DNA of 64,000 nt from an uncultured Croceicoccus sp. (GTDB lineage Bacteria > Pseudomonadota > Alphaproteobacteria > Sphingomonadales > Sphingomonadaceae), in assembly GCF_947496385.1 (NCBI RefSeq), contig NZ_CANMCP010000004.1, positions 1 to 64,000 of the forward strand, given 5' to 3'. Of this stretch, positions 49,198 to 58,438 are shown one piece after another. The notes under the pieces were generated by a model. It had not been told where the DNA came from and searched no databases. It worked only from the letters and a program-made list of their open reading frames with translations. The translations under genes and the position numbers were made by a program. The first letter of the stretch is position 1; the number at the start of each line of letters is the position of its first letter.

Positions 49198-50042
49198 TGG
49201 AACACATCTGGAACCGGTACAAGGCGCTCATCATCGCGGTGATCGTGCTCGCGCTGATTGCCGCCGCGTCGATCGTGGTGGTGCCCGAAACGCAGCAGGC
49301 CGTGATCATCCGCAATGGTAAGCCCGAACGGGTCGCGAACCGTTTCCGCCCCAATCTCGACTATGGTCAGACGGGCGCGGGCATCGTGTTCCGCATTCCG
49401 CTCATCGAACGGGTGGTGATGGTCGACAAGCGCGTGCTCGACGTCGACATGCAGCGTCAGGAAGTCCTGAGCCGGGATCAGCGCAGGCTCGAGGTCGATG
49501 CCTATGCCCGGTTCCGCATCATCGACCCCACGCTCATGGTGGAAACCGCTGGCAGCACCGAGCGCGTCGCCGAACAATTGCAGCCGATCCTGAACTCCGT
49601 CCTGCGCCAAAGGCTTGGCACGCGCAGTTTCCAGGCGCTGCTGACCGCCGAACGCGGCGAGGCGATGGAGGAGATCCAGCAAGGGCTCGACCGGCAGGCG
49701 CGCGAATATGGCGCGCAGGTGATCGACGTGCAGATCAAGCGCGCCGATCTTCCGCCGGGCCGTCCGCTGGAAACCGCGTTCACCCGGATGGAATCCGCCC
49801 GTAAACAGGAATCGGACACGATCCGCGCTCAGGGTCAGAAAGCGGCGCAGATCATCCGCGCCGGCGCCGAGGCCGAAGCGGCCAGCACCTATGCCGACAG
49901 CTTCAACCAGGATCCGGAATTCTACGATTTCTACCGCGCGATGCAGAGTTACGATGCGGTGTTTGCCGGCGACAATGAAAACAGTTCGATCATCCTGTCG
50001 CCCAACAACGAATATCTGCGGCAGTTTCGCGGCGGCCGCTGA
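49194..50042 (+). CDS. hflC: SPFH-family protease modulator HflC
   Basis: VVVPETQQAVIIRNGKPERV, KRVLDVDMQRQEVLSRDQRRLEVDAYARFRI; overlaps hflK by 4 nt. Confidence 0.95.
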   Translation: MMEHIWNRYKALIIAVIVLALIAAASIVVVPETQQAVIIRNGKPERVANRFRPNLDYGQTGAGIVFRIPLIERVVMVDKRVLDVDMQRQEVLSRDQRRLEVDAYARFRIIDPTLMVETAGSTERVAEQLQPILNSVLRQRLGTRSFQALLTAERGEAMEEIQQGLDRQAREYGAQVIDVQIKRADLPPGRPLETAFTRMESARKQESDTIRAQGQKAAQIIRAGAEAEAASTYADSFNQDPEFYDFYRAMQSYDAVFAGDNENSSIILSPNNEYLRQFRGGR

Positions 50043-50163
50043 CGTTGAAATCGGGCCATTCAATGGCCATTCATGGGATGCGGTGTGAAATCACGCCCGA
50101 CCGGGGATGGGACGGCCGGACCGCAGAGGTCCGGTGCAACAGAAACGAACGAGGATAGAACCT

Positions 50164-51702
50164 TTGCGCTACGCCTATTCGCTTACCACCGCGCTGCTCC
50201 TGGGCGGCGCCGCGGTTTCCCTCGCCACCGGCTATCCCGCCGGGGCGCAGATCGCGCAGAACGACGACGCCACGATGAGCCGGGTCGTCCCGCGCAGCGG
50301 CGCGCCCGCAAGCTTTGCCGATCTCACCGAACAGCTCGCCCCTGCGGTCGTGAACATCTCCACGCGCCAGCGGGTCGAGGTGCAGGAACAGAACCCGTTC
50401 GCCGGCACCCCGTTCGAAGGGATGTTCGGCCGGCGCGGCGGCGGCGGGGCACAGCCGCAGACCCGGGAGGCGCAATCGCTGGGTTCGGGCTTCATCATCT
50501 CGGAAGACGGCTATGTCGTGACGAACAATCACGTCGTCACCGCACAGGGCCGCGCCACGATCGAGGAAATCACCGTCACCCTGCCCGACGGGCGGGAATA
50601 TGAGGCGGAGCTGGTCGGGGCGGATCCCGAATCCGACCTCGCCGTGCTCAAGGTCAACCGCGACGATCCGTTCCCCTTCGTCAATTTCGGCGATTCGCGT
50701 CAGGCGCGCGTCGGCGACTGGGTCATTGCCATCGGCAACCCGTTCGGCCTGGGCGGTACGGTCACGTCGGGCATCATCTCGTCCGTGTATCGCGCGACGG
50801 GCGGCGGCGGCGCCTATGACCGGTATCTGCAGACCGACGCGGCCATCAACCGGGGCAATTCCGGCGGGCCGATGTTCGACATGCAGGGCAATGTGATCGG
50901 CATCAACAACGCCATCTTCTCCCCCACCGGGGGCAGCGTCGGCATCGGTTTCGCAATTCCCGCCGAAACCGCCGCGCCCATTGTGCGTCAGCTCATCAGC
51001 GGCGAGGAGATCGAGCGCGGCTATCTCGGCATTCAGATTCAGGCCGTCGACGACGATCTTGCCTCCTCGCTCGGCATTCGCCGCAACCGGGGCGAATTCG
51101 TGCAATCGGTGGTGCCCGGCGGCGCCGCGGCCGAAGCGGGCCTGCGCGCAGGCGACGTTGTGATCGAAATCAACGGCAAGGAAATCACGCCGGAACAGAC
51201 CCTGTCCTTCGTGGTGTCGAATATCGAGCCGGGCACGCGCGTGCCGATCATCGCGATCCGCAATGGCGAGCGCGTGCGCCTGACCGCCCAGATCGCGCAG
51301 CGCCCCTCGGCCGAGGAGCTGGCGCAGCAGAACCAGTTCATGGCGCCGGAGGAAAACGGCGACAGCCTGGAGCAGAGCGAACCGAGCGGCGAGGATTCCT
51401 CCATCGGGGAGGCGCTCGGCCTGTCGACCACGCCGCTCACGCCGCAGATCGCGCGTCAGCTCGGCGTGTCCGACGACACCGGCGGGCTGGTCGTCGCAGG
51501 GGTCGCGCGCTCGTCCGACGCCGCGGCAAAGGGTCTTCGCCGCGGGGACATCATCCTCAGTGCCAATTACCGTTCGGTCAGCAGCAATGCCGATCTGGAG
51601 GCGGTGATCCGCATGGCACAGGACGAAGGCCGCGAGGCCGTTCTGGTGCGGGTGCAGCGCCGCGGACAGCAGGCGGTCTATATCCCGCTCCGCATTCGCT
51701 GA
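50164..51702 (+). CDS. Do-like periplasmic serine protease (DegP/MucD), two PDZ domains
   Basis: LGSGFIISEDGYVVTNNHVV, GADPESDLAVLKVN, TDAAINRGNSGGPMFDMQGNVIGINNAI; TTG start at 50164 proposed. Confidence 0.95.
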   Translation: MRYAYSLTTALLLGGAAVSLATGYPAGAQIAQNDDATMSRVVPRSGAPASFADLTEQLAPAVVNISTRQRVEVQEQNPFAGTPFEGMFGRRGGGGAQPQTREAQSLGSGFIISEDGYVVTNNHVVTAQGRATIEEITVTLPDGREYEAELVGADPESDLAVLKVNRDDPFPFVNFGDSRQARVGDWVIAIGNPFGLGGTVTSGIISSVYRATGGGGAYDRYLQTDAAINRGNSGGPMFDMQGNVIGINNAIFSPTGGSVGIGFAIPAETAAPIVRQLISGEEIERGYLGIQIQAVDDDLASSLGIRRNRGEFVQSVVPGGAAAEAGLRAGDVVIEINGKEITPEQTLSFVVSNIEPGTRVPIIAIRNGERVRLTAQIAQRPSAEELAQQNQFMAPEENGDSLEQSEPSGEDSSIGEALGLSTTPLTPQIARQLGVSDDTGGLVVAGVARSSDAAAKGLRRGDIILSANYRSVSSNADLEAVIRMAQDEGREAVLVRVQRRGQQAVYIPLRIR

Positions 51703-51719
51703 ACCAGCGTTCGTCCATG

Positions 51720-51758
51720 AAAAAGGGCCGCTTCCCCATCGGGAGGCGGCCCTTTTTT
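51720..51758. terminator. Bidirectional Rho-independent terminator between degP-like (+) and PBP1a-like (-) genes
   Basis: aaaaa-gggccgcttccc-catc-gggaggcggccc-tttttt; near-perfect 12-bp stem. Confidence 0.92.
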
Positions 51759-51781
51759 CATGCATGGCCCTTGGCGGGTGA

Positions 51782-54061
51782 TCAGGGCGACTGCGGCGCA
51801 ATCGGGGTCCGGGTCGGAACAGGGGTCGGCGTCGGCAAGGGCCGGGACCGCGGCGGGGCGGTGCCGGACGGCGCCCCGCCCTGTGCCCCCGATGTCCCGC
51901 CGTCACCGCGTCCGGTCGCCCGGTTCAGGAAATCCTCATTCGCGGCGGGCGGCGGCGGCGGGGCGGACGGCATGCGATCCCCGTCGTCCCGGTTCCGGCC
52001 CCGATACTCGTCGCGCGGGCGCACGACGCGCGGCTCATCCGGCTCGCTCCCGCGATACCGGTAATCCTCGTCATATTCGTCGCCGTAGCCCGGCCCGTAA
52101 CCCTGGTCATAACGGCCCCAGCCATCGCCGCGCACGGGGTCGACCGGATTGCCGTCCTCGTCCATGAAATAATAATCGTCGGGATTGCCGAACCACGTCT
52201 CGTCATCGGGTTCGAGCTGCCATTCGGGAAGCTGCAATTCGGTCTGGAACTGTTCGACCGGGCGTTTCGCGACGGCGCGCCGCATGAAATCGGCAAAGGC
52301 GCGGGCCGGGGCGGCGCCGCCCTGCAACCCGCTCACCGCCTTTGCATCGTCGCGGCCCATCCAGACCCCGGTGGTGATCCCGCTCGAAAAGCCGAGGAAC
52401 CAGCCATCCTTGTTCGAGCTGGTCGTGCCGGTCTTGCCCGCGACGGGCCGGCCGATCTGCGCCGCGCGGCCGGTGCCCGTGCTCACCGCGGTCTGCAACA
52501 GATCGGTCATCGCCGCCGCGACATAGGGCGCGACGAGCATCTGTTCGCGTTCCGGCTGACGGCGATAGAGGAGCGATCCGTCCGCCCCCGTCACCTTCGT
52601 GATGCCATAGGGGGTGACCGAACGCCCCTGCGCCGACACGGCGGCAAAGGCGCGGGTCATGTCGATCAGCCGCGTTTCCGACGCGCCCAGCACCATCGAG
52701 GGAAACGTCGAAATCGGCGTGGTGATGCCGAACCGCCGTGCCATGCTGGCGACCGTGCCGAAGCCGACCTCCTCGCCCAGCTGCGCTGCGACGGTGTTCT
52801 TCGAATAGGCGAAGGCGCTGCGGAGGTCGATCTGTCCGGCATAGCGGCCGCCGGAATTGCGCGGGCTCCACCCCTCGATCGTGACGGGCTTGTCGACCAC
52901 GGCGGAATCGGGGGTGTAACCCGCCTCCAGCGCGGCGAGATAGACGAACAGCTTCCACGCGGAGCCGGGCTGCCGCACCGCCTGCGTCGCGCGGTTATAG
53001 TTTGATTTCACGTAATCCGCCCCGCCGACCAGTGCGAGCACGGCCCCGTCGCGATCCATGCTGACCAATGCGCCCTGCGCGCCCGAGGGGGCGTTGTTGC
53101 GGATCGCGGCGGTGGCGGCGTCCTGCAATCCGGGGTCGAGCGTGGTCCACACCTCGATCGGCTCGAACGTATTGGGGAGCAGCATGTCGAGCTGCGGCAG
53201 CGCCCAGTCGGTGAAATAGCGGACCGAATTCTGACCGTGGTCCTTTTTCAACCGGACCGTTTCGGGATCGACATTGCGCGCCTCATACGGGCTGATGACG
53301 CCTTCCTGCGCCATGAGGCGCAGCACGATGCTCGCCCGCGAAACGGCGGCCTCGGCATCGGCGGTGGGGGAATATTGCGACGGCGCTTTCACCAGCCCGG
53401 CGATGATCGCGGCCTCCGGCGTCGACAGCTCGGTCGCAGGATGGCTGAAGAAAAGCCGGCTCGCCGAATCGATGCCATAGGCGCCCCCGCCGAAATACAC
53501 CTTGTTGAGGTAAAGTTCGAGGATCTCCTCCTTGGTGAATTTCTGCTCCAGCGCGAGGGCGAGGATCGCCTCGCGCGCCTTGCGCTCGAACGTGCGATTG
53601 TTGTTGAGGAAGATGTTGCGCGCGAGCTGCTGCGTAATGGTGGAGCCGCCCTGCCGCCAGCGCCCTTCGCGCGCGCGGACCCAGAGCGAGCGCAGCACGC
53701 CGACCGGATCGACGCCGTAGTGCGAGTCGAAGCGCCGGTCCTCGACCGCGATCATCGCCCCCTTCATCACCTGCGGGATCTCGCGGGAATTGAGCCATTC
53801 GCCATAGCTGGGGCCGAGTTGGACAATCTCCGTCCCGTCGCGTGCCCGCACGACGATCATCTGCCCATGCTCGCTCGCGCGCAGGGCGGCGTAGCTTGGT
53901 AACGAACGCGCGGTAAACGCCACGGCAAGGAACAGCCCCACCGCGGCCAGAACCACGAGCGCGGTCCCCCAGCCCAGCACCCGGCCAAGCCAGCGCCGTT
54001 TCCGCTTTTCGGGTTTGCGCGGCCGGCGCGGAGTGGGTCGCCGCCTGCTGTCGTTCGCCAT
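51782..54061 (-). CDS. Penicillin-binding protein 1A-type bifunctional transglycosylase/transpeptidase
   Basis: AVEDRRFDSHYGVDPVG, GGSTITQQLARNIFL, RKAREAILALALEQKFTKEEILELYLNKVYFGGGAYGI; RQPGSAWKLFVYLAALE; KTGTTSSNKDGWFLGFS. Confidence 0.96.
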   Translation of the reverse strand: MANDSRRRPTPRRPRKPEKRKRRWLGRVLGWGTALVVLAAVGLFLAVAFTARSLPSYAALRASEHGQMIVVRARDGTEIVQLGPSYGEWLNSREIPQVMKGAMIAVEDRRFDSHYGVDPVGVLRSLWVRAREGRWRQGGSTITQQLARNIFLNNNRTFERKAREAILALALEQKFTKEEILELYLNKVYFGGGAYGIDSASRLFFSHPATELSTPEAAIIAGLVKAPSQYSPTADAEAAVSRASIVLRLMAQEGVISPYEARNVDPETVRLKKDHGQNSVRYFTDWALPQLDMLLPNTFEPIEVWTTLDPGLQDAATAAIRNNAPSGAQGALVSMDRDGAVLALVGGADYVKSNYNRATQAVRQPGSAWKLFVYLAALEAGYTPDSAVVDKPVTIEGWSPRNSGGRYAGQIDLRSAFAYSKNTVAAQLGEEVGFGTVASMARRFGITTPISTFPSMVLGASETRLIDMTRAFAAVSAQGRSVTPYGITKVTGADGSLLYRRQPEREQMLVAPYVAAAMTDLLQTAVSTGTGRAAQIGRPVAGKTGTTSSNKDGWFLGFSSGITTGVWMGRDDAKAVSGLQGGAAPARAFADFMRRAVAKRPVEQFQTELQLPEWQLEPDDETWFGNPDDYYFMDEDGNPVDPVRGDGWGRYDQGYGPGYGDEYDEDYRYRGSEPDEPRVVRPRDEYRGRNRDDGDRMPSAPPPPPAANEDFLNRATGRGDGGTSGAQGGAPSGTAPPRSRPLPTPTPVPTRTPIAPQSP

Positions 54062-54193
54062 TCTGGTCCGTCAATCTGCCGCGGGAAGGCCCCGCTTCGC
54101 GCCTGTGTCTAGCGACAGATGCACAGGGGTGCCAGAACCTTCGATGAACGCAAGGCAGGAAGCGGGCGACTGGCGAAACAGGGTGCGCCGCGC

Positions 54194-54595
54194 TCAATCG
54201 TCCTTCGGTTCGAAGTCCAGGCTCGCGCTGTTCATGCAATAGCGCAGGCCGGTCGGGTTCGGCCCGTCGGGAAATACGTGACCCAGATGCCCTTCGCACG
54301 TGGCGCAGCGCGCCTCGGTCCGGACCATGCCGTGCGAGGTATCGGTCTTTTCCTCGACCGCATCCTCGTCCAGCGGGGCGTAGAAGCTGGGCCAGCCCGA
54401 ACCGCTGTCATATTTGGTGTCGGACGGGAACAAGGGCGTGCCGCACCCGGCGCATTTGTAGATGCCGGGTTCCTTCTTGGCATTATACTCGCCGGTAAAG
54501 GCCCGCTCGGTCCCGCCTTCGCGCAGGACATGATATTCCTCTGGCGTGAGCCGGTCGCGCCATTCCGCTTCGGAGAGGTTCATCTTGTCGGCCAT
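54194..54595 (-). CDS. msrB: Peptide-methionine (R)-S-oxide reductase
   Basis: [60 protein letters not shown]. Confidence 0.97.
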   Translation of the reverse strand: MADKMNLSEAEWRDRLTPEEYHVLREGGTERAFTGEYNAKKEPGIYKCAGCGTPLFPSDTKYDSGSGWPSFYAPLDEDAVEEKTDTSHGMVRTEARCATCEGHLGHVFPDGPNPTGLRYCMNSASLDFEPKDD

Positions 54596-54605
54596 CGTCA
54601 ATTCC

Positions 54606-55088
54606 TTACGGCATGATTTCGCTGTTGCTGCCGATATGGGGAGCCTTCGGCGGTCCGACAACAAGCGTGGTGCCATCGTGCCCGATCACGGTAAGCCGGG
54701 TGCCCACCGGCGCATCGGGACCGCGTGCGGACCATTCGCTGTCCCCGTGGCGCACGCGCCCCTCACCGCTTTCGATCGGTTGCGTGACGATGACGCCCTG
54801 GCCGATCAACCGCCCGCCGCGATCGTTCATCAACGGATCGGACGATTCGATGGGATAGGAATTGAGCCAGTTCTTCGCCGCCGCCACCGAGAATACGGAA
54901 AACACGGCAAAGCTGAGCAGCTGTATCTCGATCCCCACCGCCGTCACCGCCGCGATCAGCGCGGTGGCCAGCGCGGCGGCCGCCATCCAGATCAGGAAAT
55001 AGCCAGGCACGACAAGCTCCGCCGTGGCCAGCACGATGCCGATCACGACCCACACCCACTCCCCATCGAGATCGCCGAGCCAGTCCAT
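54606..55088 (-). CDS. NfeD family protein
   Basis: TM-rich N-terminus and OB-like C-terminus ([54 protein letters not shown]). Confidence 0.9.
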   Translation of the reverse strand: MDWLGDLDGEWVWVVIGIVLATAELVVPGYFLIWMAAAALATALIAAVTAVGIEIQLLSFAVFSVFSVAAAKNWLNSYPIESSDPLMNDRGGRLIGQGVIVTQPIESGEGRVRHGDSEWSARGPDAPVGTRLTVIGHDGTTLVVGPPKAPHIGSNSEIMP

Positions 55089-56104
55089 TACGCGCGATCA
55101 TCCCGGGTGGCGGGCACGGTGGGCCGCGGCGGGAACGGCGTGCCATTGTCGGCAGGCGCGGGCTGAGCGCGCGGCGCATCCGCCTTGGCCGCGCCGACGG
55201 GCGGGGTCACCGCATCGCGCACCAGCTCGCCAATCCCGCCGAGCGAGCCGATGAGCTGCGTCGCCTCGACCGGGAACAGGATCGTCTTCGCATTGGGCGA
55301 GCGGGCGAATTCCTCCACCGCCGACACATATTTCTGCGCCACGAAATAGTTCAGCGCCTGCGTCCCCGACGACGCGATGGCATCGGACACGACCTGTGTC
55401 GCGCAGGCCTCGGCCTCGGCCTCGCGTTCGCGCGCCTCGGCATCGCGGAATGCGGATTCGCGGCGCCCCTCGGCATCGAGGATGCGGGCCTGCTTCTCGC
55501 CCTCCGCGCGCAGGATTTCGGCGGCGCGGCTGCCCTCCGCATCGAGGATTTGCGCGCGTTTCAGACGTTCGGCCTTCATCTGCCGGGCCATGGCGTCGGA
55601 AATATCCTTGGGCGGGCGGATGTCCATGATCTCGACCCGCGTCACCTTCAGCCCCCAGGGCGAGGTCGCATGATCCACGACCGACAGCAGCCGGGCATTG
55701 ATCTCGTCCCGCTTCGACAAGGTTTCATCGAGGTCCATCGACCCCATGACGGTGCGCAGATTGGTGGTGGTGAGCGCCTGTATCGCATTGTGCAGGCCGG
55801 AGATTTCATAGGCCGCCTTGCCCGCGTCGAGAACCTGGAAAAAGACCACCGCATCGACGCCGACCATGGCGTTGTCCTTGGTGATGATCTCCTGCCCCGG
55901 AATGTCGAGCACCTGCTCCATCATGTTGATCTTCTGACCCACGCGATCGACGAACGGCACGATCACGTGGAGGCCGGGATGCGCAGGCTTGGTAAACCGG
56001 CCCAGCCGCTCGATCGTGTAGACATAGCCCTGCCGGACCACGCGCACGCTGGAAAACAGGATGACGATCGCCAGCACGACGATCAGGATGAGAGCGATAT
56101 ACAT
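55088..56104 (-). CDS. SPFH/band 7 family protein (QmcA-like)
   Basis: VRQGYVYTIERLGRFTKPAHPGLHVIVPFVDRVGQKINMMEQVLDIPGQEIITKDNAMVGVDAVVFFQVLDAGKAAYEI. Confidence 0.95.
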   Translation of the reverse strand: MYIALILIVVLAIVILFSSVRVVRQGYVYTIERLGRFTKPAHPGLHVIVPFVDRVGQKINMMEQVLDIPGQEIITKDNAMVGVDAVVFFQVLDAGKAAYEISGLHNAIQALTTTNLRTVMGSMDLDETLSKRDEINARLLSVVDHATSPWGLKVTRVEIMDIRPPKDISDAMARQMKAERLKRAQILDAEGSRAAEILRAEGEKQARILDAEGRRESAFRDAEAREREAEAEACATQVVSDAIASSGTQALNYFVAQKYVSAVEEFARSPNAKTILFPVEATQLIGSLGGIGELVRDAVTPPVGAAKADAPRAQPAPADNGTPFPPRPTVPATRDDRA

Positions 56105-56160
56105 GGCGGTTCCCGGTCCTCGCGCATCCCCTTCGACACGCGTTCGCCATCATGCGCGCT

Positions 56161-56811
56161 TCAATCCGGTTTGACCAGTTCCAAACCGGGCGCAGCGCCG
56201 CCCCCGTCGCAATCCGCGGGGAGCGAACCCGCACGGCCGTTCAACATGCCCTCACGCGCGGCGGCAATGGCGCGGTCGGCGGTTTCGGCCCCTTCGTCCC
56301 GGCGCAGCGTTTCGCCAAGCTTGGCCGCACGCGCGCGCAGACGTTCCGCCTCCGCGCCCGTCGTTGCGGCGGCGGCGATCTGCAACGATGCGACGCACCG
56401 GGCGCGGCTGGCCATTTGCACAGGCGGCACCTCGGTATCGAGCAGGGCATTACACGCCGGGGCCAGTTGCGGCAATTGCCCGGCCACCTGCCCCGCCGCA
56501 TCGCGCATGGCAGCGGCGACATCGGCGCGGCTCCATCCCGCGGCGGTCAGGCGCGCGCCGGTGCGCACCAAATATTCGCGCCCCCGCTCGCCGATTCCAG
56601 CATAGCCGGGCACGGGTTCGCCGCGCGCCTCCGCCCCCGCGGCCAGCGCAAACGCCGCGGCACAGCGCAAGGCCGCCCGGTCCTCCGCCACGGGCACGGA
56701 CACAGCGCCCGTATCCTGCGCCAGCGGAGCCGTGATGGCAGGGACGAGGAACGCGGCGCAGACCGCCGTTGCGATCGCCTTTGGTGCAGAAAACTTGATA
56801 CGAGACAGCAT
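56161..56811 (-). CDS. Hypothetical secreted protein
   Basis: Signal peptide (IATAVCAAFLVPAITAPLAQ); Ala-rich helical sequence. Confidence 0.65.
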   Translation of the reverse strand: MLSRIKFSAPKAIATAVCAAFLVPAITAPLAQDTGAVSVPVAEDRAALRCAAAFALAAGAEARGEPVPGYAGIGERGREYLVRTGARLTAAGWSRADVAAAMRDAAGQVAGQLPQLAPACNALLDTEVPPVQMASRARCVASLQIAAAATTGAEAERLRARAAKLGETLRRDEGAETADRAIAAAREGMLNGRAGSLPADCDGGGAAPGLELVKPD

Positions 56812-56898
56812 CGCTATGCTATGGACCTGCCCCGTGGATAGCGTCAATTGCCCTGATAACCGCCGCGTCGGCTCCCGTGCCCATGCCGCCCGCCCACC

Positions 56899-58434
56899 AT
56901 GTTACGATCGCCTTGCATCATGAGTTATACCGCAGACCCCTCCCGCGACGACGCGACCGCCGACACCGCCGACACGGCGCAGACCCCGCCGCCCGCACCG
57001 GACCGCGCGGCGCGCAAACGCCAGCGTGCGCTCGCCGATTATCGCGTGCTCGACACCGCGACCGAGGATGCGTTCGACGAGATCGTCTTTATCGCGTCAA
57101 AGATTTGCGACGCACCGGTCGCCCTCATCAGCCTGGTCGAGGCGGACCGCCAGTGGTTCAAGGCGCGCATCGGGTTCGAGGCGTGCGAAACCCCGATCAG
57201 CCAGTCGGTCTGCCGCCATGGCATGGACAGCGACCGGATGCTCATCATTGAGGATCTGACGAAGGATGCGCGCACCGCGCAAAACCCGCTCGTCCTGCAC
57301 GATCCGCAGATCCGCTTCTATGCCGGCGCGCCGCTCATCACGCCCGACGGGACGATCATCGGCATGCTGTGCGTGATCGACACCGCGCCCCGCCCCGGCG
57401 GATTGACCCACGAACAGCAACGCATGATGACGGGCCTCGCGAAACAGGTCGTCACGAGCCTGGAACTCCGGCGCGAAGTCGCCGATGCCGAACGCGAAAC
57501 CGCGATCATGCGCCGCACGGTGGAGCGCATGCGCCTTGCCGAGGAAGCCGGCCATGTCGGCGCCTTCGAAGTGGATCTGACGACGGGGATCGTCGAAACG
57601 ACACGCGAATTTCGCCGGATCTACGGCCTCGACGATGTGAGCGCCGTCGACGTGGCGATGCTGTCGGCGATGCAGCTTGGCGATGCGATGCCATTCGATG
57701 GGGTGGACGATGCTGACGATCTGCGCGTTTCGGAATATGAGATCGAGCAACCGGGCGGCGCGCGCCGATGGGTGCAAAGGCGCGCGGAACTGGCGCCGGG
57801 CCAAAAGGGCGAGCCGGACCGGCTGTACGGCGTGATCACCGATGTCACGGAACAGCGCGCGATCAATCAGGAAATGTCCCACCGGCTGAAAAATTCGCTG
57901 GCGCTGGTACAGGCGATCGCGAGCCATACGCTGCGCGGCGTGGCGGACGCGGAACCGGTGATGGAATTCAACCGCCGTATCGCCGCATTGTCGTCGGCGC
58001 ACGACATATTGCTGAGCCGGACGCATGCGGCAGGCTCGCTCCGCGCGGTCGTGGAGGCGGTGCTGTCGCGGCTTGGCATGGAGGAGCGGATCGTGTGGTC
58101 GGGGGCGGATTTCAACCTCGCCTCGCGCCCCACGCTGCTGCTCTCCATCCTCGTGCACGAGCTGGCGACGAATGCGATGAAATATGGCGCGCTGTCCGTC
58201 GAAGGGGGTTGCGCCGAGATCGCCAGCCATGTCGAGGATCACGCCGATGAGCCGCAGCTCGTCATCGTCTGGCGCGAAATCGGCGGGCCGCCCGCCAGCG
58301 AGCCGGAGAAGAAGGGGCTGGGCATGCGGCTCGTGCAGAGCGGGCTCGACCCCGCCGGAAGCGCGAAGGTCGATTTTGGCGAGGAGGGCATGACCGTCCG
58401 CTTTACTGCCCCCGTCGCGCGCGTCGCGGGATAA
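56899..58434 (+). CDS. Cytosolic sensor histidine kinase, GAF-PAS-HWE/HisKA_2 architecture
   Basis: GAF-like N-terminus (DAPVALISLVEADRQWFKARIGF); PAS-like centre; EMSHRLKNSLALVQAIASHTLRG; ILVHELATNAMKYGALS; GLGMRLVQSGL. A start at 56920 is also possible. Confidence 0.88.
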   Translation: MLRSPCIMSYTADPSRDDATADTADTAQTPPPAPDRAARKRQRALADYRVLDTATEDAFDEIVFIASKICDAPVALISLVEADRQWFKARIGFEACETPISQSVCRHGMDSDRMLIIEDLTKDARTAQNPLVLHDPQIRFYAGAPLITPDGTIIGMLCVIDTAPRPGGLTHEQQRMMTGLAKQVVTSLELRREVADAERETAIMRRTVERMRLAEEAGHVGAFEVDLTTGIVETTREFRRIYGLDDVSAVDVAMLSAMQLGDAMPFDGVDDADDLRVSEYEIEQPGGARRWVQRRAELAPGQKGEPDRLYGVITDVTEQRAINQEMSHRLKNSLALVQAIASHTLRGVADAEPVMEFNRRIAALSSAHDILLSRTHAAGSLRAVVEAVLSRLGMEERIVWSGADFNLASRPTLLLSILVHELATNAMKYGALSVEGGCAEIASHVEDHADEPQLVIVWREIGGPPASEPEKKGLGMRLVQSGLDPAGSAKVDFGEEGMTVRFTAPVARVAG

Positions 58435-58438
58435 GCGT

